DNA of 64,000 nucleotides from the NCBI RefSeq assembly GCF_014652935.1, contig NZ_BMZT01000002.1, positions 248,001 through 312,000 on the forward strand, read 5' to 3'. A program made the translations under genes and the position numbers. How positions within the stretch are numbered: position 1 is the first letter of the stretch; each line of letters begins with the position of its first letter. Positions 23,242-31,025 of this stretch are shown here, one piece after another. Origin of the DNA: Luteimonas padinae (GTDB taxonomy: Bacteria; Pseudomonadota; Gammaproteobacteria; Xanthomonadales; Xanthomonadaceae). The notes beneath the pieces are model-generated. The model ran no database searches, was not told the DNA's origin, and saw only the letters and a list, made by a program, of their open reading frames with translations.

Positions 23242-23796
23242 TCAGGCTGGCGGCAGCCGGACCTCCGACAGCCGCCAGCGCGTGCCCTTGCGGGTCAGCA
23301 CCAGCACAAGTTCGCCGCCGTCTCCGCTCGACACCGTCGCCGACGCGCGCGACAGGGATTCGAAGCGCAGGCGCGGCTCCGGGACGGGCCCGGGCTGCGC
23401 GGAGGTATCGCCGCGCGCGGACGGGGGCACGTTGCCGAGCCGGTTCCAGACCTTGCGGCCTTCCATCATCGCGCCCAGGCCCGCCGGGGTGACCATCGCA
23501 TCCACCAGGCCGCCGGCCAGCCCGCTGGCCACGCTCAGGCCGAAGGCGGCGAACGGGCCGGCCTGCGCGTCCACGCCGGCCGCGCGCACGATCCGGTCCT
23601 GCACCTGCGGCTTCAGGCTGGCGCGCAGCGCCGGGAAGTCGACGTGCCGGGCCAGCGCGCGCGCGTCTCCGGCCTGCGCGGCCTGGCGGATGCCGGCGAC
23701 GGCGCGCCACGGTCCGCTGGCGGTCCATGCCAGCAGCGCCACCAGCACGAGTGCCGCAATCCAGCCGAGTGATTTCAGCCTGCGGGAATCGGCCAT
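23242..23796 (-). CDS. DUF2939 membrane-anchored protein
   Basis: A 184-residue protein with one N-terminal transmembrane segment (about residues 10-25) and an extracytoplasmic domain. The sequence WRAVAGIRQAAQAGDARALARHVDF followed by RASLKPQV is typical of the DUF2939 family. The function is unknown. It follows the DUF2461 gene by two bases and is the last gene of the exonuclease I run, ending convergent with the Tmm-like gene. Confidence 0.75.
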   Translation of the reverse strand: MADSRRLKSLGWIAALVLVALLAWTASGPWRAVAGIRQAAQAGDARALARHVDFPALRASLKPQVQDRIVRAAGVDAQAGPFAAFGLSVASGLAGGLVDAMVTPAGLGAMMEGRKVWNRLGNVPPSARGDTSAQPGPVPEPRLRFESLSRASATVSSGDGGELVLVLTRKGTRWRLSEVRLPPA

Positions 23797-23798
23797 GC

Positions 23799-24485
23799 TC
23801 AGAACTCCAGGTCCAGCGCGGCGCAGAGATAGTCCACGAAGGGCGCGAGGTCGCGCAGGTCCTTCGCCAGCACCTGGCGCAGCTTCGGGCCGGTGACGGT
23901 GTCGTCGTCCAGCGGCCGCGTGGCCACGAAGCTGCGGTGGCGCAGGTCGTCGATGAAGGCGAAGTCGGCGGGGAAGCCGCGCGGCGGGCGCACCAGCCTG
24001 TCCTCGTCGTCGAACGCGTAGCGGCGGCGGAAGGCGGGCGCGTGGGCGGCGGCCTTCCAGGCGGCGGGGTTGTCGACGATGAACTGGCGGATCCGGCGCA
24101 GCGTCGGCGATTCGGGGCGCCAGATGCCGGCGCCGACGAAGCAGCCGCCGGGCTCGATGTGCAGGTAGTACAGCGGCGTGGCCAGCTCCTGGCGGCGGGC
24201 GTGGAACAGGCGTGCGCCCTGCCAGGTCTTGTAGGGGCGCTTGTCGTTGGCGAAGCGGGTGTCGCGCTGGATGCGGTACAGCGAGCCGCCCACGGTGCGC
24301 GGGTCGGCGCGGAAGTGCAGGCTCACTTCGGCCAGGTCGGGCTGCAGGTCGGTGATGAGCCGCTGCAGCGGCTCGCGCACGTGCGCCTCGTAGTCCTGCT
24401 TGTGGGCATGGAACCAGGCGCGCTCGTTGTGGCGGGCGAGCGCGCGCAGGAAGCGGAAGGTCCGGTCGCTGAAGTAGGTGGTCAT
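23799..24485 (-). CDS. DUF2461 (TIGR02453) domain protein
   Basis: A 228-residue protein with the family signature FRFLRALARHNERAWFHAHK near the start, RIQRDTRFANDKRPYKT in the middle, and YYLHIEPGGCFVGAGIW. DUF2461 proteins are widespread but uncharacterised. Its ATG overlaps the stop of the exonuclease I gene (ATGA), indicating coupled translation. Confidence 0.85.
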   Translation of the reverse strand: MTTYFSDRTFRFLRALARHNERAWFHAHKQDYEAHVREPLQRLITDLQPDLAEVSLHFRADPRTVGGSLYRIQRDTRFANDKRPYKTWQGARLFHARRQELATPLYYLHIEPGGCFVGAGIWRPESPTLRRIRQFIVDNPAAWKAAAHAPAFRRRYAFDDEDRLVRPPRGFPADFAFIDDLRHRSFVATRPLDDDTVTGPKLRQVLAKDLRDLAPFVDYLCAALDLEF

Positions 24486-25984
24486 GGCGTGGGGGCGGCG
24501 TGGTCGTGGACGCCGGCGCCGCCGGTGGGCGCGTCTTCGGCCGGGGGCAGGCCGGTCGCCAGCTCGCGGCCCCAGCCTTCCAGGCGGTCGAGCAGAGCGA
24601 GGCGGGCGGCGTCGCTGCCTGCCTCCGCGCGCAGCCGGGCGATGTCGGCGAAATAGGTTTCGAAGCTGCATTCGGACAGGCCGCTGTCGGCGTGCAGGCG
24701 CCGGCGCCGGTAGTCGTCCCAGCGCGCGCGCTCGATGGCGTCGAGGGTGTCGGGCCAGTTGCGGGCGCGGTAGCGGAACAGCAGTTCGGCCAGGCGCGGG
24801 TCCTGGAACCCGTAGTCGGTGGTTCCCAGCTGCGCCGGAGGCGTGGCGCGCACGCGGGCCATGCGCGCCTTGTCGCCGTCGCCGACGAAGCCGTCGTAGA
24901 GCGCCGCGTCGACGTCCGGCCGCTCGCGCGGGTCGCGCTCGCGGGCGAACACGCGGCGCACCTTCTCCGCGATCGCGGGGCCGTGCGCGCGGATGCGGGC
25001 GGCGCGGGCCTCGGCGACCTCGCGATCGATCCCCAGGCGCTCGAAGTCCGCCGGGCGCAGGTGGTTCCACTGCACCAGCGCGGGGCAGCGGTTGGTGTGC
25101 ACTTCCTTCAGCGGCACGCGCGACACGCCCTCGGGCAGGTCGGCCGAGCGCACGTACAGGCGCGCGGCGATCTCGTCGGCCGACAGCGCCAGCAGCCCGT
25201 CCGGGTCGCTGTCGAGGTCGTAGACGATGACGCGGTTGCCGATCTGCGGATGCACCGCCACCGGCACCACGGCCGCCGCGCACAGGCGGGATGCCGGGTA
25301 GCGCTGCGAGACGTGCAGCACCGGCGTCATCGCGAACGGATCGAGCATGCCGGCGACGTGGCGCTTGTCGCGCAGCGCCAGCGCGTACTGCCACAGCCGC
25401 GGCTGCGCGGTCCGGAACAGCCGGGCCAGCCCGATCAGCGCACGCACGTCCGACAGCGCCTCGTGGGCGTCGCCGATGCGCACGCCGTTGGCCTCGGCCA
25501 GGTGTTCGAGCCGGAACGAAGTGGCTCCGTCGTCGCGAGTGGGCCACTCGATGCCCTCGGGCCGCAGCGCGTGCGCCAGGCGCATCACGTCGAGCAGGTC
25601 CCAGCGGCAGTTGCCGTTGCGCCACTCGCGCTCGTAGGGATCGTGGAAGTTGCGGAACAGCCCGTGGCGCACGAACTCGTCGTCGAAGCGCAGCGAGTTG
25701 TAGCCCAGCGTGCAGGTGCCTGGCCGGGACATCTCGTCGGCGATGCGCGCGAAGGCCTCGGCCTCGGACAGGCCGGCAAGCGCGTCCTGCGGGGCGAGCC
25801 CGGTGACCATCGAGGCGCCGGGCGAGGGCAGCAGGTCGTCGGAGGGACGCACGAGGAACTCGATCGGGTCACCCAGCTCGGTCAGGTCGGCATCGGTGCG
25901 GATCGCCGCGAACTGCGCGATCCGCGTGCGTCGTGGATCGGTGCCCCAGGTCTCGAGGTCGTAGAACAGGAAGCTGTCGCTCAC
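24482..25984 (-). CDS. sbcB: exodeoxyribonuclease I
   Basis: A 500-residue 3'-5' single-strand DNA exonuclease involved in recombination and mismatch repair. The N-terminal DEDDh exonuclease motif FYDLETWGTDP (Asp9, Glu11) is followed by NSLRFDDEFVRHGLFRN and the ExoI-specific GWDLLD-like WDLLDVMRLAHALRPEGI region. The C-terminal SH3-like and helical domains follow. Translation appears to start at GTG 25984. It is slightly longer than the 475-residue E. coli enzyme. Confidence 0.92.
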   Translation of the reverse strand: MSDSFLFYDLETWGTDPRRTRIAQFAAIRTDADLTELGDPIEFLVRPSDDLLPSPGASMVTGLAPQDALAGLSEAEAFARIADEMSRPGTCTLGYNSLRFDDEFVRHGLFRNFHDPYEREWRNGNCRWDLLDVMRLAHALRPEGIEWPTRDDGATSFRLEHLAEANGVRIGDAHEALSDVRALIGLARLFRTAQPRLWQYALALRDKRHVAGMLDPFAMTPVLHVSQRYPASRLCAAAVVPVAVHPQIGNRVIVYDLDSDPDGLLALSADEIAARLYVRSADLPEGVSRVPLKEVHTNRCPALVQWNHLRPADFERLGIDREVAEARAARIRAHGPAIAEKVRRVFARERDPRERPDVDAALYDGFVGDGDKARMARVRATPPAQLGTTDYGFQDPRLAELLFRYRARNWPDTLDAIERARWDDYRRRRLHADSGLSECSFETYFADIARLRAEAGSDAARLALLDRLEGWGRELATGLPPAEDAPTGGAGVHDHAAPTP

Positions 25985-26021
25985 GCCGCCACCGTGCCTG
26001 CGGCCACAGGTGCGCGGGCGC

Positions 26022-27392
26022 TCACGGGCTGTCCTCCAGCGGCGGCAGGGCGGCCTCGATCACGGGATCGAGCGCGCCGATGTCAACTTCGTCCAGCGAG
26101 GTCAGGCCGCGGGTGGCGTCCTCGAGGATCACCCGCTGCAGCTCGCTGCGCTCCAGCGCCAGCGAGTAGGGGATGCGCATGAAGGTGACCATGGCGTAGT
26201 GCGGGATGAAGCGGGTGGGGTGGCGCGCCTGCAGCGCCAGCTCCAGCTCGCGCTGCAGCAGGAAGCCGGGATCGTCGACCAGGTCGCGCATCTCGATGTA
26301 GTTGTCGAGCGCCATCTTCTGGATGGCGGCGGCGTCGGGCATGCGCTGGGCTTCGAAGGCCACGTAGGCTGCGGCGAGGTCCCGGGTCGCATCCAGGTGC
26401 CGCGCCAGCGCGACGCAGTCCTCGAAGGCGCAGTTCATGCCCTGGCCATGGAAGGGCACCATCGCGTGCGCGGCGTCGCCGATCAGCACCGCGTCGCCGC
26501 CGAGGTGCCAGCGGTCGAGGTAGAGCGTGCCCAGCGTGCCGACCGGGTTGGCGTCGAAGTCGTGCTCGAGCTCGGGGATCAGCGGCAGGGCGTCGGGAAA
26601 GTCGCGTTCGAACAGCGCGCGCGCGGCGGCAGAGTCTGGCACGGTCTCGAAGCTCGGGTCGCCGTTGCCTTCGTCCTGCATCGCCATGAACAGCGTCACC
26701 GTGAACGTGCGCTCGTCGTTGGGCAGCGCGATGCACATGTAGCGCCCGCGCGGCCAGATGTGCAGCGCGTTGGGCTCGATGCGGAAGTCGCCGTCAGGCG
26801 CGGGCGGGATTTCCAGCTCCTTGTAGCCGTGGCCGAGCCACTCGGTGCGTTCGCCGAGGTCGCGCTGCGCGCGCATCTGCCCGCGCAGGGTGGAGCCGGC
26901 GCCGTCGCAGCCGATCAGCGTGGTGAAGCCGACGCGGTGCAGTTCGCCGCCGCCGCGGTAGAACGCGCGCTTGGCGGCGAAGTCCACCGCCTCCAGCCGC
27001 CGGTCGAAGTGCAGCTGCGCACCGGCGGCTTCGGCCGCGTTGATCAGGGTGATGTTGAGCTCGCCGCGGCTGACCGACCAGATCACCTCGCTGTCGTCGC
27101 GGCCGTAGCGCTGCAGCTGCGGCGTGCCGGCAGGCGGATGCACCATGCGCCCGCGCATCATCACCGCCTGGGCGAGCACGTCGCGGTCGGCGTCGGCGGC
27201 GCGCAGGGCGTGCAGGCCGCGCTCGGCCAGCGCGAGGTTGATCGAACGGCCGCCGGCGAAGCCGTGCACGCGCGGGTCGCCGCGGCTTTCGTAGACCTCG
27301 ACCTTCCAGCCGCGCCGGGCCAGCAGCGTGGCCATCAGTGCGCCGGCCAGGCCGGCACCGATGATGGTGGCTTCGCGCGGCGCGGTGCTCAT
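26022..27392 (-). CDS. kmo: kynurenine 3-monooxygenase
   Basis: A 456-residue FAD monooxygenase converting L-kynurenine to 3-hydroxykynurenine with NADPH and O2. The N-terminal GAGLAGALMATLLARRGW binds FAD, GRSINLALAERG is the Kmo signature, and VLIGDAAHAMVPFHGQGMN is the second FAD motif. The C-terminal helical region has FMRIPYSLALER. Its ATG overlaps the kynU stop codon (ATGA). It is the last gene of the minus-strand kynurenine cluster. Confidence 0.95.
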   Translation of the reverse strand: MSTAPREATIIGAGLAGALMATLLARRGWKVEVYESRGDPRVHGFAGGRSINLALAERGLHALRAADADRDVLAQAVMMRGRMVHPPAGTPQLQRYGRDDSEVIWSVSRGELNITLINAAEAAGAQLHFDRRLEAVDFAAKRAFYRGGGELHRVGFTTLIGCDGAGSTLRGQMRAQRDLGERTEWLGHGYKELEIPPAPDGDFRIEPNALHIWPRGRYMCIALPNDERTFTVTLFMAMQDEGNGDPSFETVPDSAAARALFERDFPDALPLIPELEHDFDANPVGTLGTLYLDRWHLGGDAVLIGDAAHAMVPFHGQGMNCAFEDCVALARHLDATRDLAAAYVAFEAQRMPDAAAIQKMALDNYIEMRDLVDDPGFLLQRELELALQARHPTRFIPHYAMVTFMRIPYSLALERSELQRVILEDATRGLTSLDEVDIGALDPVIEAALPPLEDSP

Positions 27393-28681
27393 GCGCGGCC
27401 CTCGCGCCAGGCTTCGGTGGCGCGCACGAAGCGCAGCACGTCGGCGTGGCTGTTGTACATCGGCGCCGGCGAGATGCGGATCACGTCGGGTTCGCGCCAG
27501 TCGCCCAGCACGCCCTGCGCCGACAGCGATTCGAACAGCGAACGCCCGGCGTCGCGCCCGCGCAGACCGCGGCCCTCGAGCACGCGCAGCGAAAGCTGGG
27601 CGCCGCGCTGCCCCGGATCGCCCGGGGTGACGATGGCCAGCGTCCCGGACAGGCGCTGCGCGATCAGTGTTTCCAGGTAGCCAGTCAGCGACAGCGACTT
27701 CGCGCGCAGCGCGTCCATGCCGACGCGGTCGAAGAGTTCCAGCGCCGCGCGAAGCGGCGCCAGCCCGAGGATCGGCGGATTGCTGAGCTGCCAGCCTTCC
27801 GCGCCGGGCGTGGGTTCGAACGTCGGTGCCATCCGGAAGCGCGTGGCCTCCTCGTGCCCCCACCAGCCGGCGAAGCGCGGGCGGTCGGTGTGCGCGTGCC
27901 GCGCATGCACGAAGCAGCCGGCCACCGCTCCCGGGCCGGCGTTCATGTATTTGTAGTGGCACCACACCGCGAAGTCGGGGCCGTCGTCATGCAGTCGCAG
28001 CGCCAGGTTGCCCGCGGCGTGCGCGTGGTCGAAGCCGACCACCGCGCCGGCGGCGTGCCCCAGCCACGTGATCTCCGCGACGTCGAAGGCCTGCCCGGTG
28101 CGGTACTGCACGCCGGGCCACAGCACCAGCGCCAGGCGTGGCCCGTGGATTTCGATCGCGCGTGCGATGGCCTCCATCGAGAAGCGGCCCTCGGGCTGGT
28201 CGGGCTCGAGCTCGATCAGGTCGGTGGCCGGGTCGAAGCCGTGGAAACGGACCTGCGATTCCAGCGCATAGCGGTCGGAGGGGAACGCCCCGGCCTCCAT
28301 CAGGATCGCCGGCCGCTCGCGCGTGGGCCGGTAGAAGCTGACCAGCATGAAGTGCAGGTTGGCGGTGAGCGAGTTCATCGCCACCACCTCGCCGGGCTCC
28401 GCGCCGACCACCCGCGCCAGCGGCTCGCGCAGCAGGGCGTGGTAGGGCATCCACTGCGTGGTGCCGGTGAAGTGCGCCTCGACGGCTTCCGCGGCCCACT
28501 TGTCGAGCACGTCCTCGACATGCGCCCGCGCCGATTTCGGCTGCAGCCCCAGCGAATTGCCGACGAAATACGCCTGCTCGCCATCGCCGTGCCGCGGCAC
28601 GTGGTACTCGCCGCGCAGGCTGCGCAGGGGATCGGCCCCGTCGAGGGCTGCGGCGTACTGGTCGGTGTATGGCTCGGTCAT
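27389..28681 (-). CDS. kynU: kynureninase
   Basis: A 430-residue PLP enzyme cleaving 3-hydroxykynurenine to 3-hydroxyanthranilate and alanine. The PLP lysine is Lys244 in HYKYMNAGPG. YFVGNSLGLQPK and GWWGH are further family motifs. The ATG at 28681 has AGAGG eight bases upstream; an alternative start 13 codons earlier would translate the adjacent repeat (MPSASIRGKRGFP) and is rejected. It follows repeat copy C and is translationally coupled to kmo. Confidence 0.95.
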   Translation of the reverse strand: MTEPYTDQYAAALDGADPLRSLRGEYHVPRHGDGEQAYFVGNSLGLQPKSARAHVEDVLDKWAAEAVEAHFTGTTQWMPYHALLREPLARVVGAEPGEVVAMNSLTANLHFMLVSFYRPTRERPAILMEAGAFPSDRYALESQVRFHGFDPATDLIELEPDQPEGRFSMEAIARAIEIHGPRLALVLWPGVQYRTGQAFDVAEITWLGHAAGAVVGFDHAHAAGNLALRLHDDGPDFAVWCHYKYMNAGPGAVAGCFVHARHAHTDRPRFAGWWGHEEATRFRMAPTFEPTPGAEGWQLSNPPILGLAPLRAALELFDRVGMDALRAKSLSLTGYLETLIAQRLSGTLAIVTPGDPGQRGAQLSLRVLEGRGLRGRDAGRSLFESLSAQGVLGDWREPDVIRISPAPMYNSHADVLRFVRATEAWREGRA

Positions 28682-28692
28682 TGGAAAGCCTC

Positions 28693-28837
28693 TTTTGCCA
28701 CGGATGGACGCGGATGGCACGGATTCACACGGATAAAGCAGAAGAAAAAGAAAGGGATCAGTTCACCACGGCCTGCTCTCCATGCTGTTGCTCTATCCGT
28801 GTAAATCCGTGCAAATCCGCGTCCATCCGTGGCAAAA
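28693..28837. repeat. CACGGAT-type long inverted-repeat element, copy C (kynU/ACMSD gap)
   Basis: Left arm 28693-28739 and right arm 28790-28837 are about 47 bp each and reverse complements except for one indel and a few substitutions; the outermost 23 bp match exactly (TTTTGCCACGGATGGACGCG and three more). The spacer is 50 bp. The shared TTGCCTCGGCCAG core of copies A and B is absent here. The left arm abuts the kynU ribosome-binding site and the right arm ends just before the ACMSD stop codon. It fills the gap between these genes. Confidence 0.85.
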
Positions 28838-28845
28838 AACAGATG

Positions 28846-29871
28846 TCACGCAAAGCGCGAAACCGCCAGCCCCAGCCATTCCAGTGCGGTGCCGTGATAG
28901 AGACGGGCCTGGGCGGTGGTGTCGAGGCCAAGGGCGTCGATGCCGGCGCCGGGCTGCTGTTCGCCCAGCGGGAAGGGATAGTCGGTGCCGAGCATCACGC
29001 GGTCGATGCCGCAGGTGTCGATGAGGTAGCGCAGCGCGCGGTCGTCGGCCACCCAGGAATCGAAGTACAGGCGCGACAGGTATTCGCGCGGGTTGCGCGG
29101 GTTGTCGGTGGCCACCAGGTCCGGGCGCATGTTGAAGCCGTGCTCGATGCGGCCGATGGTGTAGGGGAAGCTGCCGCCGCCGTGGGCCATGCAGATCTTC
29201 AGCTTCGGCAGCCGCTCGAGCACGCCGCCGAACACCAGCGAACAGGCCGCGCGCGACTGCTCGGCCGGCATGCCCACCAGCCACGGCAGCCAGTACTTGG
29301 GCATGGTCGGCGTGCCCATCATGTCCCAGGGATGCACCAGGATCGCCGCGCCCAGGTCGGCGGCGGCTTCGAAGAACGGGAACAGCTCGGGCGCGTCGAG
29401 GTTCCAGTGCACGTCCGGCGAAACCTGCACGTGCGAGCCGATCTGCACGCCCTGCAGGCCGAGCTGGTCCATGCAGCGCTCCAGCTCCTGCACCGCCAGC
29501 CGCGCCGACTGCAGCGGCACCGTGCCGATGCCGGCGTAATGGCGCGGATGCGCGCGGCAGGTTTCGGCCATGTGGTCGTTGAGCGCCTGGTGCAGCTCCA
29601 GCGCCTGGTTGGGCTTCGCCCAGTAGCTGAACATCACCGGCACCGTGCTGATCACCTGCACCTGCACGCCGAAGCGGGCGTAGTCGTCGATGCGCTCGCG
29701 TGCGTCCCAGGTCTTCGACCAGATCTCGCGGAAGAAGCGCCCGTCCTTGTAGATGCGGTGGCGCCCGTCCTCGGTGTGGTGGATCACCGGGAAACGTTCG
29801 TCGCCGTACTTGCGCGCGAGATCCGGCCAGTCGCGGGGCAGGTAGTGGGCGTGGATGTCGATTTTCAGCAT
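28846..29871 (-). CDS. nbaD: 2-amino-3-carboxymuconate-6-semialdehyde decarboxylase (ACMSD)
   Basis: A 341-residue amidohydrolase-fold decarboxylase acting on the ring-opened product of 3-hydroxyanthranilate and diverting it from quinolinate/NAD formation. Zinc ligands are visible as HAH (His7, His9), a histidine in ILVHPWDMMG, and the metal-site Asp in GTDYPFPLG. MAHGGGSFP is the family motif. The neighbours kynU and HAAO encode the steps before it. The MNT/HEPN pair separates it from the HAAO gene. Confidence 0.93.
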   Translation of the reverse strand: MLKIDIHAHYLPRDWPDLARKYGDERFPVIHHTEDGRHRIYKDGRFFREIWSKTWDARERIDDYARFGVQVQVISTVPVMFSYWAKPNQALELHQALNDHMAETCRAHPRHYAGIGTVPLQSARLAVQELERCMDQLGLQGVQIGSHVQVSPDVHWNLDAPELFPFFEAAADLGAAILVHPWDMMGTPTMPKYWLPWLVGMPAEQSRAACSLVFGGVLERLPKLKICMAHGGGSFPYTIGRIEHGFNMRPDLVATDNPRNPREYLSRLYFDSWVADDRALRYLIDTCGIDRVMLGTDYPFPLGEQQPGAGIDALGLDTTAQARLYHGTALEWLGLAVSRFA

Positions 29872-29918
29872 GGCGGAATCCTAAGCCGGCCGCGGGTGCA
29901 TGTCATTGAGCGCGCTGG

Positions 29919-30324
29919 TCAGTCGCGTGCGGCGGACACCTTCCGGCAGGCGAAGATGACGTCCTGTACCAGCCGTGCCTCGACGTCGACATGGCCCTCG
30001 TACTCGGCCAGATTGCGCAGATCATGCGCCTTGGCGAGCACGCGCCCACACCTCGGGGCCAAGCCCGAGCGTGTGCGGCAACACCTGGAACACGATGTAG
30101 CGGTGTCGCGCCCGGTAACCGTGGCGCCGCAGCGCCGCCAGGCACAGTGCGTGCGCGGCGTTGTAGGCAAGGTCGAAGCGGCTTTCGAGCGAAAGCGCGT
30201 CGTTGCCGGCATCGGCCAGACGTGCACGGCCCGAGCGCAGCAGGCCCGCGACTTCGGCATCGTCGGCCGGTTCCGGCGACAGCGGCTTTCCGGGGCCGGC
30301 GAGGTTCTCAAGCGGCGAACTCAT
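29919..30324 (-). pseudogene. HEPN-domain toxin gene with a +1-base frameshift
   Basis: The first about 95 codons (MSSPLENLAGPGKPLS ... RHRYIVFQVLPHTLGLGPEVW) are in frame from the ATG at 30324, which overlaps the MNT gene by 17 bp. Translation then runs into a stop at 30022. Dropping one base from the CCC at 30045-30047 restores a continuous C-terminus, RVLAKAHDLRNLAEYEGHVD through KVSAARD, to 29919. The lost part carries the RN(x)3Y-type motif expected of a HEPN ribonuclease. The defect may be a real mutation or a homopolymer sequencing error. Confidence 0.72.
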
Positions 30325-30949
30325 GCTCGCCTCCGATCAGCCAGATGCGCGGCTGCTGCAGCACGCGGGTGACGAAGCTGTTGCCGGAGTCGACGCGCTG
30401 GCGCAGTTCGGCCTGGGTGTAGAGGGTGGGATTGACCTCCCGCCCGAGCCGCTCGATCACCGGATGCAGCGCGCCCATGACCTCGGGATAGGCGAGGTCG
30501 TCGGACACCAGCATCAGGTCGATGTCGCTGCTCGCTACGTCGGTGCCCTTGGCCACGGAGCCGTAGACGAAAGCGGCCCGGATGCGATCGGCCAGCGGCG
30601 TCAGCGCTTCGCGCAGGGGATCGGCAAGGCCAAAGGTCTTGCGGACGATGGCGACGAGCTCGTCGTGGATGGGAGCATCGGGATTCGCGCTGTAGCGCTT
30701 CTGCTTGCCGACCTGCTCGACCCGCAGCAGTCCGCTGCCCGCCAGGCGGGCCAGCTCACGCTGCACGGCACCGCTGCCGGCGCCGGTGTTCTGGATCAGC
30801 TCGCTGACGCTGTAGCTGCGTCCGGATTGGCCGAAGAGACAGCCCAGCACGCGGCGCTGCGTGGCGGTGAAGAGCGCATCGCTCAGGTTGGCCTTGGCGT
30901 AGCGGGCTGCAGCCTCGCTGATCTTCTGTGCCGATGGTTTGTTGCCCAT
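30308..30949 (-). CDS. MNT-type nucleotidyltransferase antitoxin with N-terminal winged helix
   Basis: A 213-residue protein. Residues about 25-95 form a winged helix (ATQRRVLGCLFGQSGRSYSV, NTGAGSGAVQRELARLAGSG). Residues about 110-200 form a minimal nucleotidyltransferase with VYGSVAKGTDVASSDIDLML (the GSx10DxD motif). MNT proteins of this type antagonise or AMPylate the HEPN toxin encoded next. The start at 30949 (MGNKPSAQ) is preferred because the promoter and operators place the transcription start there; an upstream ATG at 30979 would translate the operators. Confidence 0.82.
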   Translation of the reverse strand: MGNKPSAQKISEAAARYAKANLSDALFTATQRRVLGCLFGQSGRSYSVSELIQNTGAGSGAVQRELARLAGSGLLRVEQVGKQKRYSANPDAPIHDELVAIVRKTFGLADPLREALTPLADRIRAAFVYGSVAKGTDVASSDIDLMLVSDDLAYPEVMGALHPVIERLGREVNPTLYTQAELRQRVDSGNSFVTRVLQQPRIWLIGGEHEFAA

Positions 30950-30958
30950 ATTGGGCAA
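30942..30958. promoter_or_regulatory. operator 1 of the MNT/HEPN pair (17-bp palindrome)
   Basis: TTGCCCATATTGGGCAA is perfectly palindromic apart from its central base. It covers the proposed start codon (30947-30949) and touches the -10 box. It shares the GCCCA/TGGGC core with operator 2, whose centre is 21 bp away (two helical turns). The MNT winged helix is the likely ligand. Confidence 0.7.
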
Positions 30959-30985
30959 ATTAATGCCCAGATCGGGCATGGTCAA
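30957..30985 (-). promoter_or_regulatory. promoter of the MNT/HEPN pair, predicted leaderless
   Basis: On the minus strand a -35 TTGACC (30980-30985) and a -10 TAATTT (30957-30962) are 17 bp apart. Only seven bases separate the -10 from the ATG at 30949, so the transcript should begin at or next to the start codon. No Shine-Dalgarno is present, which agrees. Confidence 0.6.
30963..30979. promoter_or_regulatory. operator 2 of the MNT/HEPN pair (17-bp palindrome)
   Basis: ATGCCCAGATCGGGCAT has 6-bp perfect arms (ATGCCC/GGGCAT) and exactly fills the 17-bp spacer between the -35 and -10 boxes of the MNT promoter. Binding here would exclude RNA polymerase. Confidence 0.7.
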
Positions 30986-30992
30986 GCGCTGC

Positions 30993-31020
30993 TGGTAGCG
31001 GGGGCGGGATTTGAACCTGC
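30993..31020 (-). other. tRNA 3'-end fragment (tRNA-fMet-like), possible attachment-site remnant
   Basis: On the minus strand the 28 bases read as a T-arm (loop TTCAAAT, stem with one A-C mismatch), then an acceptor strand CCCCGCT, A and CCA. This matches the 3' end of a gammaproteobacterial initiator tRNA. No 5' half exists: the next sequence is the end of the HAAO gene. Such 3'-end fragments are left by integrative elements. A 9-bp direct repeat ATGGTCAAG flanks it (30978-30986 and 31022-31030). Confidence 0.6.
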
Positions 31021-31025
31021 AATGG

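Noticed and set aside
30993..31020. Complete tRNA gene
   Set aside because: Only the T-arm and acceptor 3' strand are present; the bases that should hold the anticodon arm are the end of the HAAO gene.
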